A model generated the notes under the pieces. That model was not told where the DNA came from, made no database searches, and saw nothing but the letters and a program-made list of their open reading frames with translations. A DNA stretch of 64,000 nt. Source: Blastocystis hominis (Eukaryota > Sar > Bigyra > Opalinata > Blastocystidae). This document shows, piece after piece, positions 11,483 to 22,908 of this stretch; position 1 is the first letter of the stretch, and each line of letters starts with the position of its first letter. The translations under genes and the position numbers were made by a program. The DNA is taken from the NCBI RefSeq assembly GCF_000151665.1, contig NW_013171818.1:134001-198000 (forward strand). Direction: 5' to 3'.

Positions 11483-12160
11483 AATACAATTCTAAGGTTA
11501 ACAATGTAGTTGTTTATTATTATAAACCACTTCACAGTATTCAGTTTAATTAATCTGTCCTATTCATATCAATCGAATAATAAAATAGCATAATTAGCCT
11601 TGGTGATTTATGGAAAGAACATCACATTCTTTTCTGGATTCTGTGTTGTTAGCATTTGTAATGAATTTGATGCGGTCTGCGATAGATGTATAACGTTGGT
11701 TTTGCTTTCAGATACAGTTTTTATGGTATTTCTTGTTGTGTTGAGTATTTCACTTCACTATGAGAAAATAGTGCAAAATCTTGATTTACTTCAGGACTCA
11801 CAAATATATGAATCATATAATTCCGAGAATTGTCAGCATCCGATTGTTGCTACTTAAATGAATCAAATGAATACACCACAGTGTATCTTATGTCAATGTG
11901 ATAGAAAAGTAACCATTTCAGAGTTGTCCAAACAAGTGATCTCATTTTTGAATAAACTAGTTTTTAGAATAGGTTTGTTTGTGTGTAAAATCATCACAAG
12001 GAAAACTCGAGTCGATTGTTGTTACCAATAAAGATCGTTTGGCGTTGGAATAAAAAGGGTCTGAAATTAATTCTTATAGGAAGTGGTGGCGAAATAGTGT
12101 GCTTATAGTCAAACCAAGTAATTGTTGAGTAATCTACTGCTTTTCAAATTGGAATAGGAA
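11483..12160. other. Intergenic region with possible small ORFs
   Basis: About 680 bp between the Hsp70-like pair and the zinc-ribbon gene. An 85-codon plus-strand ORF (11600-11857) with a hydrophobic stretch (TLVLLSDTVFMVFLVVLSISL) is followed in frame, directly after its TAA, by a second ORF containing CILCQCDRK. Neither resembles a family I know; they might be exons of one small membrane gene or chance ORFs. Confidence 0.3.
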
Positions 12161-13430
12161 ATGTATGCATTTCTTAGGATAAGGAATGTAGCAGCACTTG
12201 AAAGGCAGAGTTTAGCGTTTCAAACTGGTATTAGTTTCATGCTACGTGCCTATGTTGCTTCTTCTTCCCAGATAAATATTGGAAAATCAAGAGACCTTGA
12301 CCGTTACAATATTGAAGTAATATGTCCAGAGTTGACCAAGTTTTGGCATCCGACAAAGAATGGAGATTTGCGCCCTTCGGATGTGTCAGTTCGGTCGGTG
12401 AAAAAAATCTGGTGGAAGTGTTCAAAAGGTCCTGATCACGAATGGCTTTCCTCTCCCCGGAAACTGTATGATATGTCCACTCACAAGATACTGGGTTGTC
12501 CATTTTGTGGGAACCGCATGGTTTCGGTGACAAACTCGTTGGCGACTCTATACCCCGATATCGCATCGCAGTGGCATCCGACAAAGAATGGAGATGTGCA
12601 ACCCTCTAAAATCCTTCCCAATTCGAGCTTCAACGCTTGGTGGAAGTGTTCGAATGGAGAGGATCATGAATGGAGACGCGTAGTGTCTCACCGTGTGTTT
12701 CCACGTTCTCCAAATGAGGGGAAGTGCCCATTCTGCCAGCGAGTGGATCTTCATTCTCAAAGCTTGGCGATTTGCAGACCTGATTTAGCAAAAGAATGGG
12801 ACTACGCGCTGAACGGAGAATTGACTCCGTTTATGGTTACAAAGAGTAGTTCAAAACGTGTTTGGTGGGTGTGTGAGAATGGCCATCATTACCAAAGCAC
12901 GGTTTACAATCGAGGAAGCACGCACAATACGGGTTGTCCGATTTGTTTAGGAAGAAAGGTGAGCGAAGAAACCAGTCTGGCTCGCTGCCAGCAGTTGCTT
13001 CCCTTTCTTGATATGACCAAAAACGGAGGTAATTTGAGTGAATCATGAAACAGTAGATTTGAATCCTTCCCAATTCTCCATTCACAGTCGAAAGGCGCTG
13101 TATTGGCGCTGTCCAGAAGGAGAAACAGACCATTCAAAGCGGGATCATAAATGGCGCTGCTCGGTGAATGAGATGCTACACGTTTATAATGGAGAGTGTC
13201 CGTATTGCAGTCGCATTTTGGTGTTTGAGGGGAATCCAGAGAGAGAAAAGAGAGGAACGAAGTCGAATGGAACTAGTACGAGTAGTGGTAATAGTAGGAA
13301 GAATCGTTGCTACGAATTGATTTGTGTAGAAAGAAAGGCAAAGATGGTGTCTGGAAAGGCTCGAAGAAGAGTGTTTGATATCGATGGGCTAATTGAAACG
13401 ATGCAAGCAAATGAAACAAATGTAGAATGA
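12161..13430 (+). CDS. DUF4379-type zinc-ribbon repeat protein
   Basis: Contains four or five tandem copies of a treble-clef/zinc-ribbon module with the consensus WHPTKNG..P..V...S...WW.C..GH.W.....R......CPFC: units at FWHPTKNGDLRPSDV, QWHPTKNGDVQPSKI, EWDYALNGELTPFMV and DMTKNGGVDLNPSQF. Each has a Trp-Trp-x-Cys and a closing CPxC pair, as in the DUF4379 (probable zinc-ribbon) family. The N-terminal 40 residues are Arg- and Ala-rich without acids, resembling an organelle targeting peptide. One 25-nt intron (about 13030-13054) joins the fourth and fifth units. After the last codon GAA comes T-GACT-TGTTTGTT, so the encoded TGA coincides with the likely poly(A) site. Function unknown; nucleic-acid binding is a guess from the fold. 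Confidence 0.8.
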
Positions 13431-13470
13431 CTTGTTTGTTTTAAAACAAGAGGAGGTAGTGAAGCGACTT

Positions 13471-13544
13471 TGAATGAATGAATGAATGAATGAATGAATG
13501 AATTGAAATGAATTGAAATGAATTGATTTGAATTGATTTGATTT
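13471..13544. repeat. (TGAA)n / (AATTGAAATG)n microsatellite
   Basis: Tandem TGAA units pass into AATTGAAATG and AATTGATTTG units just downstream of the zinc-ribbon gene. Confidence 0.9.
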
Positions 13545-13732
13545 ACCCATCGATTTGTATCAATCTCTATCTACCTTTGCTCCCTATGATCTATGCATCC
13601 TTCTCTTCACAATCTCGTAGTCTTCAAATCCACCACTGTCTCTGCCTTCTCTTCCTCCTCCTTTTATTATTCCAATAATTATTCCCAATTTCAAATCGCC
13701 CTTCCTTCCTCCTTTTATTCAACAAACACGCC

Positions 13733-15729
13733 CAATATCGTTTCGAACACGTTTTAAAGGACAAGTGCTCGGGATCCGCGAAATACCCCATCACATTCTT
13801 GTTCAGCGTAATCTTCGCACTCCGCCTGTGCCTCAAATCCCGCGCAAACGAGTGCACGAACGCCGACCTTCGCTTCATCGCTCCCCCCACTCCCTACATC
13901 GGATGCGGATAATCGAACCCGAAGTCCGTCACGATCAGATGGAACTGATAATCTACGCGTCACCTCCCTTCTTCCCCGTTTCCCCACTTTCAAACCGCAA
14001 GTTCTCCACAAACGACACTTTATTAAACCCGTAATTCACGTAGAACGGATGATACAGCGGCGTCCGAAGGTCGCGACGCAGCACCAAGTACGGCTCCATG
14101 TGCGTGAAGTTCAAGCACGGGATCTTCACCACCACCGGCTGCGTCATTCCGTACCAATACTTGCTCACGCAGTTCTACATCGAATTCGGGAATGGCAGAA
14201 AACGTGCCGATTTTGGTTGGGGTTCGCGTAGGTGCAACGATGTTGATTGATGCACCGCCGCAATTCCTCCTTCGTGTGACACACGTACTTCATCCCGATG
14301 TTCTTGATCATCATCGACCACTGTACGCGCCTACCGGGTTTCCACTCTGCAGAATCCGGTTGCGGAACCGCTCCGTGAGCTGAAACGCCGGCAGAATGAA
14401 CACGTTTTTCCACGGATCCAGCAGTTCCCGCGGGATTCGATGCAGATTCTGATAGGTGGAGTCTATGATAGTAAAAAAAAAGGGGGATTTCTGGAGTACA
14501 GGAGGGCCAGAGATCCATGTCGAGATTGATGTAATGCGTGGTGACGACGTTCATGATGGCGATGTCGCGGAGCAAATTGATTGGATAGAGAAACGCGCCC
14601 TCCGTGATCTTCCGCATGGAACTTCGATCGAACCACAGCGAGTAGTCCGTTTTCGGGAAGTGCAGGTTCGACGGCACCACGTAGAACAGCAGACGCAGGT
14701 GCGGCACGTCCGAATTCGATCGAACCCACCGGTCGACCGTGTTCACGTCCCACCTCCGCAGAAAAATCGCGATGGAGAACGGTCCCTTCCACAGCTCCCT
14801 CAGCACCTTGAAGTACCGCAGACGGTCCACCCTACGCCTCACCGCTCCTCCCCGCGGGTACGTCGTGTGCGTCACATACGTGAAGTCCGGCTCCGCCGAA
14901 TCGGGAAGCGCTGGATTTGAGGAGTCCAAAAATCGGGACGTTTTTGCTCGCGGAAGGGGTAGAACTGGCGGGAGTCGGAGTCCCAGGCGACGAGCCAGTG
15001 GTACTGGCAGAAGGAGTACTCGACGGCGTGCTTGGCGCAGCGGTGGTAGAGCGAGGCGCCGAATTGGGAGAGGACGGAGGCGAGCGTGCCGTTCTGGCGG
15101 AAGAAAAGTGAGGAATTGCGGCGGCGGAGCAGGTTGTCGAGGAGGACGGGCGTGTTCGTGAGGTAGTTGTAGCGGTTGGAGGGGTGGGCGGCGACGTAGC
15201 GCTGGAGACGCGTTTGGTAGTCGGTAGGAGGGCGGTAGATGAAGGAGTGGTTCGAGAGGAACGGAGTCGAGGCAGATGGGGAAACCTCGGTCGGACTCTG
15301 CTCTTCTTCTTCTTCTTCTTCTTCTTCTTGCGCTTCTGCTTCCGCTTGCGCTTCTGCTTCTGCGTCTTCCTCAGCTAACGGAATGTCCGATGGTGCACCG
15401 TCTAGAGAGGATTTTGAAGTTGCGTTTTCTTCTTCTATCTCTTTTATTTTTTTAATTTTGTCTTTTTCAGCCAAGTCAGTAAACGGAACAGAAGATGGAG
15501 TGTCTTCTTTTACTGAAGACATGCTAGGGGTAAAAAACGACTTGACAGCCATAGTAGGTTGAGCAGTGGCATTCACAATCGAAGAAAACACAGTTTCCGT
15601 TGATGGGGTGTAGAGGCTCTGTTGTTCAGTAAGAAGATTAGTTCGGATATCAACACTTTGTGTGTGAATACTTGGAAAAGAACCATTGGACAATGAAGAA
15701 CCTGAAACTGATTTAGACCTAATGTTCAT
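13733..15729 (-). CDS. LARGE-type (GT49) glycosyltransferase
   Basis: Family 49 glycosyltransferases (LARGE, B4GAT1) add glucuronic acid or xylose-type extensions to glycans in the Golgi. Exon 1 (285 codons open) starts MNIRSKSVSGSS and includes a Glu-rich run (encoded by the CTT repeat near 15301-15335). A 29-nt intron joins REQK to PLPDSAEPDFTYVTHTTY. Then come FSIAIFLRRWDVNTVDRW, FPKTDYSLWFDRS, YPINLLRDIAIMNVVTTHY and INLDMDLWPS, the DxD metal site. C-terminal exons have MEPYLVLRRDLRTPLYHPFY and NYGFNKVSFVENLRF, the family's EPY...YG.NK block, and a final FVHSFARDLRHRRSAKITLNK. No transmembrane anchor is visible at the N-terminus. The 3' end lacks an encoded stop: TAT-TG at 13733 is followed by GGCG and TGTTTGTT, predicting a poly(A)-made TGA. 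Confidence 0.82.
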
Positions 15730-15905
15730 CGCCTCAGCTTTGGGTGCGGACCATCTGATTATATAATATGGCGTTATTCCATTCCTGTTTTCATTAGGGA
15801 CTGTTTGTTAAAAACACGGCATAGGACCTACTGGTATTCCAAACGATGAGACCTATGAAGACAACAATGGAAACTATAAACGCCAAGACCATTCCGAAAA
15901 CAATA

Positions 15906-18900
15906 ATGATTTTTTATTTGATGTTGCTATTTTCCTTGCTATTTACGCTCGCTTCTTCTTCGCGCGTAGATGCATCTCTCTTCGCTCCCTGGACGACTTC
16001 CTCGCAATCTCCCATTTTCGAGGCTGGGTACTGAATTTCACTGCATCGTTAGGGTTAGAGAGTATTTTTCGGCCCTCTCGAGTGAAAGCTATCTGGTGTA
16101 TGTAACAAAAGCGAGTCAAGAAGTGAAACTGGACGCTTCTTACGAGGAAAAGAAAGCGTGGATTCTGCAGTTTTGTTCTTCCCACTTCGAGCCGGACGAG
16201 TGTCAATTGCTTCAGCTCTCGCTCAGCACTCGGTAAATCCAACACAAATCCGCTGAATTCGCAGAGAGTACCTTCCAAAGATCCAGATGTTCCAAGATCT
16301 CGCATCCCCCTTCATCTCCCTCTGTCCTTCCTCCGAAACATTCCTTCTGAGTCCTTCCGGTTATCAGTGCTCTCTCCTCGATTCTCTCTCCCTTTCTCCC
16401 TACCCCTCCTCATTCAATCTCTCCGCTTCGCAGATCCGCGAGATTCTTCGCCCCATCGACGTCGATCACGTGATCTCCCCATCGAATTCCATCGAATCCG
16501 ACCCTTCTTCCACCCCATCGAATTCCATCGAACCCATGATCCTCGTTTCCACGTTTCAACCCGATCTCCTTCCCTGGTTCTCCTTTCTTCGCGCCCGCCA
16601 ATCCTCTTTCTCTAATTCTCTCCTCCTTCTTCGCCCCTTCCACAGTGTTTCCACGTTTCCACGAAGTAACTCCCGGGTTGGGGGGTACGGAGTCGCGCTG
16701 GATATCAAGAACACGGAGTACAAAGTGATCGATGACCGCAGCAGCCACGGCGCCGTTTTGACCGAAAACGACCAGATTTGGGCGGAGCCGCTGGTTGACA
16801 TCGAAGGTTTCTACTTTTCCACGTTGCAGACGCGGTACCCGGAGCTGGCTTCGAAGCTGGATAGCTTCCGAGCGAGTCTGCAGCGCAGCCAATCGGAGCC
16901 TGCGGAGACAATTGCCCCCATTCAAATGAAAGATTTGGGACTGAAGCTGGTGCAGCGCGTGGTGCATTCGCAGGATCCGCTGCGGATTCTGGGGGAGAGC
17001 GTGATGCAGTTCCCCGCGGTGGCCGCGTCGATCGCGCACGTGCCGGTTTCGGAGGATTTGGAGGCGGCGTGGTCGCAGATTTCGACGGAATTCGACGCGA
17101 AAAGTGGTTTTATGATAATGAACGGGAAGCTGGTTTCGAATCTTCGCGACAATCTGAATGTGTTTCAGTTCTTGGAGGACATTCGCGCCTCGTTCCGAAT
17201 GAAGAAAGAGCTGAAGCGGCTGAATTTATCGCGGAGCGACGCGGACGAGCTGCGACGCATGGCGAATGAATTCATCGCGGACGGGTCGGAGGAGGTCCGG
17301 CTCTCTCGCCGCTTTTTGGAGAGCGAGCAGGTGCTGTACATCAACGATTTGGAGAAGGACGCGATGTACGCGCGCTACTCGCGCAGCTTGAATCGGTTCT
17401 TCATGGGAGCCTTTCAATTGCCCATGGTGCGAGCCAACTATCTCAACTTCGTGATGATTCTCGACCCCATGGCGCAAAACGGGGACTTTTACAGAGTTAT
17501 GCTCCAAATTCTGCACCAGGGCGTCCCTATTCGTCTTGGAATTCTATTCGACTCGCCCGAAATCCGCGCTTTTTTCGAGGACGACGCGCCTGCGAGCATT
17601 CCTCTGCGGGAAGACCAGCCCATCCACCCCGTGCAACTCGTCGGTTTGCTCCTCGCGCTGTACAAAAAAGGCCCGAAAACCGCCATTCCGATGGTTCTGC
17701 TGTCGCTGCTGCAGAAAGAAACGTGGAAAACGGGCGCGGTGATGGATGTGATCCAGGAAATCAGCAACGAATTGGACGTGGCTTCCATCTTGGAGAAAGG
17801 GGCCTATTTGACGGAAGTGTCCCAGATGGCCCAATTCGTGCAGAATTCGGGTCTGCGCGAAGGCCTCAACGTCCTCAACGGGAAGTTAAGCAGCGAGTTC
17901 TCGGTGAACTCCCTCCTCCAATCCTCGTTTTCGGACATCCATCACATCATGCGCGGCATCGAGGCCGGCGAGCTCACTTCTCTTTCGGCTCTCCTCGACT
18001 TCCTCTACGCCCACAGCACCGTCATCGACCTCTTCGACCCCGAGCTTCTCCAGCCCTTCGCCGCGCAGCGCTTCCTCTCCGACGACCTCCCTTCTCTCCC
18101 CTCCTTCCTCCAGATCACCGCGGGAGACCTCGGCGACGCCTGCTTCGTCCTCCCTTCTCTCTCCTCTCTCCGCTCTCTCCTCCCCCAACTCCCCATTTTC
18201 CGCGGTTATTCCGTGTTTTTCGCGGCTTCTTCCCCTTCTCTTCTCCCTCTTCTCCATCTCACCCAGCGCGCAGCGGCGCAGAACTTACTCGAAGCGCTGA
18301 ACGACGCGCTGCGGTGCGCAGATTCGCCCTCGCCGGAAGCCGTGGAGGCCTGTCTGGCGATTTACCTCGAGGAGGACGAGCGCAGCCGCCTCGGAGACGC
18401 CTGGAAGACCGCGCACGCCGCGATTCCCTGCGGGTTCTCCGCCTCCAAAACCACCCTCGTACTGAACGGACGCATCCTCGAACGCCTCCGTTTCCACGAT
18501 TCATTTCTCCGGTCCCTCGTCCGTCTGGAGGGGCGTTTCGTCCGGGCGTTACACGGCCGGTTCGCGCAGCCGGTTTCGCGGCTGATGTCGCTGATCCGCG
18601 GTTATTTCGGGGATTTCGGGGACGTGGCGCCTTCGTTTCCCGCCAATTCGCCGTTCGTGGTGTCGCACACTGCCGACGCGTCATTTCTGGACATAACCGC
18701 GGTTATGGACCCGCTGTCGGTGGACGCGCAGCGAATTCTCGGCGTTCTTTTAGAATTCCGCAAGATCGTCCCGATTTCGTACCAATTGCTTCTGGTGCCG
18801 TCCCGCGATTATTCGGAGCTGCCGTTGAAGCGGTTCTACCGGTTCGTGGGGAGCGACGGGGAGCAGGCGACGTGGTTCAACCTGCCTTCGCACTATTTGT

Positions 18901-19592
18901 ACACCATGTCGATCGAAACGCCCTTCAAGTGGAACACAATCGCGTACTACGCGGAGTGTGACCTGGATAACTTGCGGGTTTTGGACGATACGACATACAT
19001 TTTGGCACAATATTTCGTGGACGCGTTGATCATTGAGGGATCGTGTTTCGACCGTGAAACGCACGAACCGGCTTCCAGGGTCATGCTGAAAATGAGCCAT
19101 TTCGGAGATGGTGCGATGGAGAGTGATACGGTCGTGATGAATGACCGCGGTTATTGGCAGTTGCGGGGAAACACGGGATTGTTCGAGATCGCGGTGAGCG
19201 AAGAAAACCCGAACGTGAAGCTGCTGGACGCCGAGGGACGCGCGATTGAGTCGGTTCCGGTAGGAACACAAAGAAACACAATGAGTGGTAGATGCGGATC
19301 TATTCGAATCTGGACGAAATCGTGTCCTTGGAGGTCGATCGCAGCCAATCGCCGATCGAAACCCGATCACATGCAGCGAAGCCTTCCAGGGGTTCTGCAG
19401 ATACAGTAGATACAATAGACTCAGTAGACTCGAAAGATTCAATGAATGAACAAACAAGGAATGAAAATAGCGAACACGCGGGAGACGCAGCGAAAAAACT
19501 CTTCAAGAATCTCAAATCGAAATTGTTTTCCTTTGCATCCCACAATGAAATGAATGAATTGAATAAAGTCATCGATTCCGAAGCCGAAGCCA

Positions 19593-19624
<32 letters not shown>

Positions 19625-20651
19625 GAGTAAAACTCTCTTCGTTTGTTTTTTTTTCCATAGAATTAACGTGTTTTCGCTTGCTTCTGGACATCTCTACGAA
19701 CGTTTCTTAAAAATCATGATGCTTTCCGTCAGTCGAAGTTCTTCCAAAAAACTCCACTTTTGGCTCATCGAAAACTTCCTTTCTCCCCAATTCAAAGCAT
19801 TTTTTCTTTTCGTGTTTCACACACAGGATATTGTTCCCGAGCTTTGCCGCCATTTTGGATATAAGGTTTCTTACGTTTCCTACAAATGGCCACGCTGGGT
19901 ATATCCCCAAACCGAGAAGCAGCGCATTATTTGGGCCTACAAAATCCTTTTCCTCGACACGCTTTTCCCTCTTCGCGTCAAAAAAGTCCCTATTTTTGGA
20001 ATTTTCAATCCAGATTATTTACGTGGATGCGGACCAAGTAAGTCGTGTCGACCTCTCGGAGCTGTGGGATATGGATATTCACGACTGCGTCTACGCCTAC
20101 ACGCCGCTCTGCACATCCAATCAAGAAACAAAAGGATTTATGGTAGAAGCAGAAGGAGGGAAAAGTGAAGCGTAGTTCTGGACCCAGGGATTCTGGAAGG
20201 AACATCTGCAAGGAAAGCCGTATCACATCAGCGCTTTGTATAAGGTGGATCTCGAGGTGGATGGTGATGAAGTGGGATGATGTGTAGTTGCTCCGAAAAC
20301 GAGGCGTGGGCGATATTCTGAGGCGTGTGTACAATCAGTTGGCACCCGATCCGAACTCGTTGTCGAATCTGGACCAAGATTTGCCGAACTTCATTCAAGA
20401 ACAGGTGCCGATCTATTCGTTACCACAGGAATGGCTTTGGTGTGAAAGTTGGTGTAGCATGGAAACGAAGGAAAAGGCGAAAACGATTGATTTGTGTAAT
20501 AACCCGATGCACAAGGAGCCCAAGTTGGATATGGCCAAGAGAGTCATTTCTGGACCATTATTTAACCAGAGTTGGATTAGTTTAGATGAGGAAATCCATC
20601 ATTTTGAAGATGGTGTTTCCGGGGGTAATCAGAGGCAGCCTATGCAGTTTT
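15906..20651 (+). CDS. UGGT: UDP-glucose:glycoprotein glucosyltransferase (UGGT)
   Basis: ER folding sensor that re-glucosylates N-glycans of misfolded glycoproteins. Signal peptide [18 protein letters not shown], then a 31-nt intron joins FEAG to EYFSAL. A 1040-codon open exon (16287-19260) holds the thioredoxin-like sensor region. A 32-nt intron precedes [18 protein letters not shown], and an Asp-rich linker (nine consecutive Asp, 19594-19620) leads to the GT24 domain: [40 protein letters not shown], the DxD motif [14 protein letters not shown] (about 20010), [14 protein letters not shown] and [36 protein letters not shown]. All introns are 28-34 nt. Protein likely ends QRQPMQF: T at 20651 then TGCG then TGTTTGTT (20656-20663) gives a poly(A)-created TAA, although the frame is open to 20743. 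No clear KDEL-like tail is seen. Confidence 0.95.
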
Positions 20652-20663
20652 TGCGTGTTTGTT

Positions 20664-21219
20664 TGAATAAGGAGAGGGAATTGTGGGGTAATCGTTGTGG
20701 TGAACTGAAAAGTGATAAAACGTATGAAAAAATGCAAAAATGATGATGATGATGAAAATGTCAAAGGAGTACACAAATTGAAAAGCAACATGTGTATAGC
20801 AAGCTCATTCAACTACACTTCTCTGAGCATTTCCACCATATATATATCAAAAACTCAAAGAGCCAAAAAAATGGCTTATGTTCCGAAGAACACGACTTTA
20901 ACCTCAAGTAAATGGAAGGGAAAATCCCTTTTCTCGTCCTTATCGAGGGAGATGCTAACCTTCTCTCGGCTCAACGTACACAATTGAAATAGCGATTCCG
21001 CGCTATATAAAGCTCCATCGACTCTTCATTTTTATCATTATGGGTTTGAAAATAGTAGAGTATTAAAAGTATTGTGGGCTACTATTGGTAGAACCGTTTC
21101 AAAATGAACTCTACTCTCGACTACTCAACGCATTTTCCAACAAACAACCCATCAGCAAAAATCCTCTAATTCCTCCTTTTTCCTTCCTTCCTTCCTTCCT
21201 TCCTTTCTTCCTCCTCTCT
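20664..21219. other. Convergent intergenic region
   Basis: About 550 bp between the UGGT poly(A) motif and the 6PGDH-like stop. Holds AT repeats near 20840, (GGAA)n on the minus strand near 21190-21205, and a minus-strand TGTTTGTT at about 21139-21146 that probably ends the 6PGDH-like transcript. No gene seen. Confidence 0.5.
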
Positions 21220-22822
21220 TTACTTCGACCACTTGCAGTGGAACAGCTCTCCTCTCTCCTTATCCAATCTCTCGAACCCCTCATCCTCCAGCGCATCGCG
21301 CATGCTCTGCACCACGCTTCCCGGCAATCTCCCGCTGCGATAACTGTCCAGATACGCCACTGCCGCCAGACTCACCGGCATCGCCACGCCCGCCGCCACG
21401 CCGAGCGACAGCACGCGTCTCCACGCCTTCTGTTTTTTCTCGACCTCCTCGCTGAACGCCGGCTCCAGCAGCAAACTCGGCAATTCCGAGCTCTTCTCCA
21501 GCATTGCCGACAGTCTGCCCATCACTCCTGCCAAAAAAACACCCACTTCTCCATCCGATCGCACCGAATCTCGCAGCCCCCGCGCAAAACTCCCGCCAAC
21601 TCGGGCAAATGAAACTCCCACTCGCGCGTCTTCGCGACGGCGACCAGCGCACCGAAAACTTGTGCGCACAGAATATCTCGTGCGCAGTCGTGGGCGTCGT
21701 GCAAATCGCGGGAAATCTCCTGCAGATCCACCTTCGACCAATCAAATTTCGGCGCCGAAATTTGGCGGGAAACTACACATCGGGCGTTTCATCCATGGAT
21801 ACGTTTCACGCGGACCTCCCTCTCCGATGACGCGTTGCGCGCCTCCCACGCTCCCGCGGGAATGCTCATGCTGGCCTGAATATCCGCGGCAAGAGCCGTC
21901 AGATCCGCGGTATTTTTGGGGTTGGGCGGGAAATCGCTGATGCGGTCGACCAATGAATTGTCGGACGGCTTGCAGCCCTCCACGTCGCAGTCCTTCTTCT
22001 TCAGAACCGCGGTGAGGCTCTGCAGAAGGAAACTGCCGTCCTGTTTGTCCCAGTCTCCCAAAATCGAGGCGATTTCGGTCAAGTTCAGCTTGCCCTGCTT
22101 CATCACGTCCACCATCTCCGCTAAAAGCTGCAGCTCCGCGGTCTCCAGAGCGGCCACGGCGTGCTTGGCGGCCACGGCAGCGGCGGCGGTGCCGACGTGG
22201 GCGAGGCAGGGTCGGTGGTCGACTTCGCAGGCCACTTTGTTGAGCAGAGGCTCGATGGCGTCGTAAAGCGACTTCGAGCCAGAGCACAGCAAGGCAGGGC
22301 CTTGGCGAGCGTCGCTGTCCGTGCCGAGGATGGCCAGAGAGAGCAGCTCGACGCCCTTTTCTTGCGCTTCCGCGCTGCGGCGCAGGCATTCGTCCACATT
22401 GTCGCAGCTGCCGTCGATGATAACGTCGCCGGACTGGACGTTGAGAGGAGCTCGAAAGAAGTACCTCAAGGAAGGGAAGAACCTTTTGCATGTTGCGATC
22501 TATGTTAGAACCTGGGCGAGCGAGGAACAAGACTTTGCGAGGCGTTTTTAGGTTTTTTACAAAGTCCTCGGGCTATGGATAAACAACGATCCTCACAAAG
22601 CCACGTACATCCTTGATTCCGCGAACCTTCTCTTCCAGATCCTCTTTCTCTGCCAATTCAATACACTCCTTAATCTACAAACAAATCAACTTATATTTGA
22701 TAGGATAGTACCTTGTCGGAGGATTTGTTTCCCACGGTGACATTGTATCCTTTTGATGCAATATTCAGGGCGAACGAAATACCCTGACTCGTGAGTCCAT
22801 AAATACCGATATCGGAAGACAT
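21220..22822 (-). CDS. 6-phosphogluconate dehydrogenase-like protein, active site degenerate
   Basis: Clearly 6PGDH-derived but probably not a working enzyme. ATG at 22822; introns of 24-37 nt. N-terminus MSSDIGIYGLTSQGISFALN keeps a Rossmann glycine loop (family GLAVMGQNLALN). VLFLARPGSNIDR and GDVIIDGS follow, but the family's IIDGGNS is IIDGSCD, the substrate loop SGGEEGA is LGTDSDA, and at the catalytic FVKMVHN block only the Lys remains (AAKHAVAA), with His and Asn lost. The family's Glu in IEYGDMQL aligns with ALETAELQL. Later blocks match: SILGDWDKQ, VLRGGCEIR, AMPVSLAAVAYLDSYRSGRLPGS and FHCKWSK, but the C-terminal RDYFGAHT is RDALEDEG. A sugar-phosphate-independent regulatory role or a paralogue of an active enzyme elsewhere is possible. 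Confidence 0.8.
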
Positions 22823-22908
22823 TTCTGAACTTTATAGTTTTTTTCGAATTTGGAAAATACTTGAGAATTGGAAAGAAAGCTTGTTCTATCTATCAGTGAT
22901 TAAAGTTG

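Noticed and set aside
14456-14920. 154-codon plus ORF opposite the GT49 gene
   Set aside because: His/Arg/Val-rich shadow of the GT49 catalytic exons, which carry the YPINLLRD and DMD motifs on the other strand.
16410-17039. 209-codon minus ORF
   Set aside because: Antisense of the UGGT sensor region with no recognisable features.
17723-18961. 412-codon plus-strand ORF inside UGGT
   Set aside because: It is a shadow frame of the 1040-codon UGGT exon: Arg/Pro/Ser-rich, low complexity, no conserved block, while the other frame reads as UGGT.
19593-19625. Poly-Met/poly-Asp run as a separate gene start
   Set aside because: The GAT repeat is part of the UGGT acidic linker; the downstream GT24 exon is joined by a 34-nt intron.
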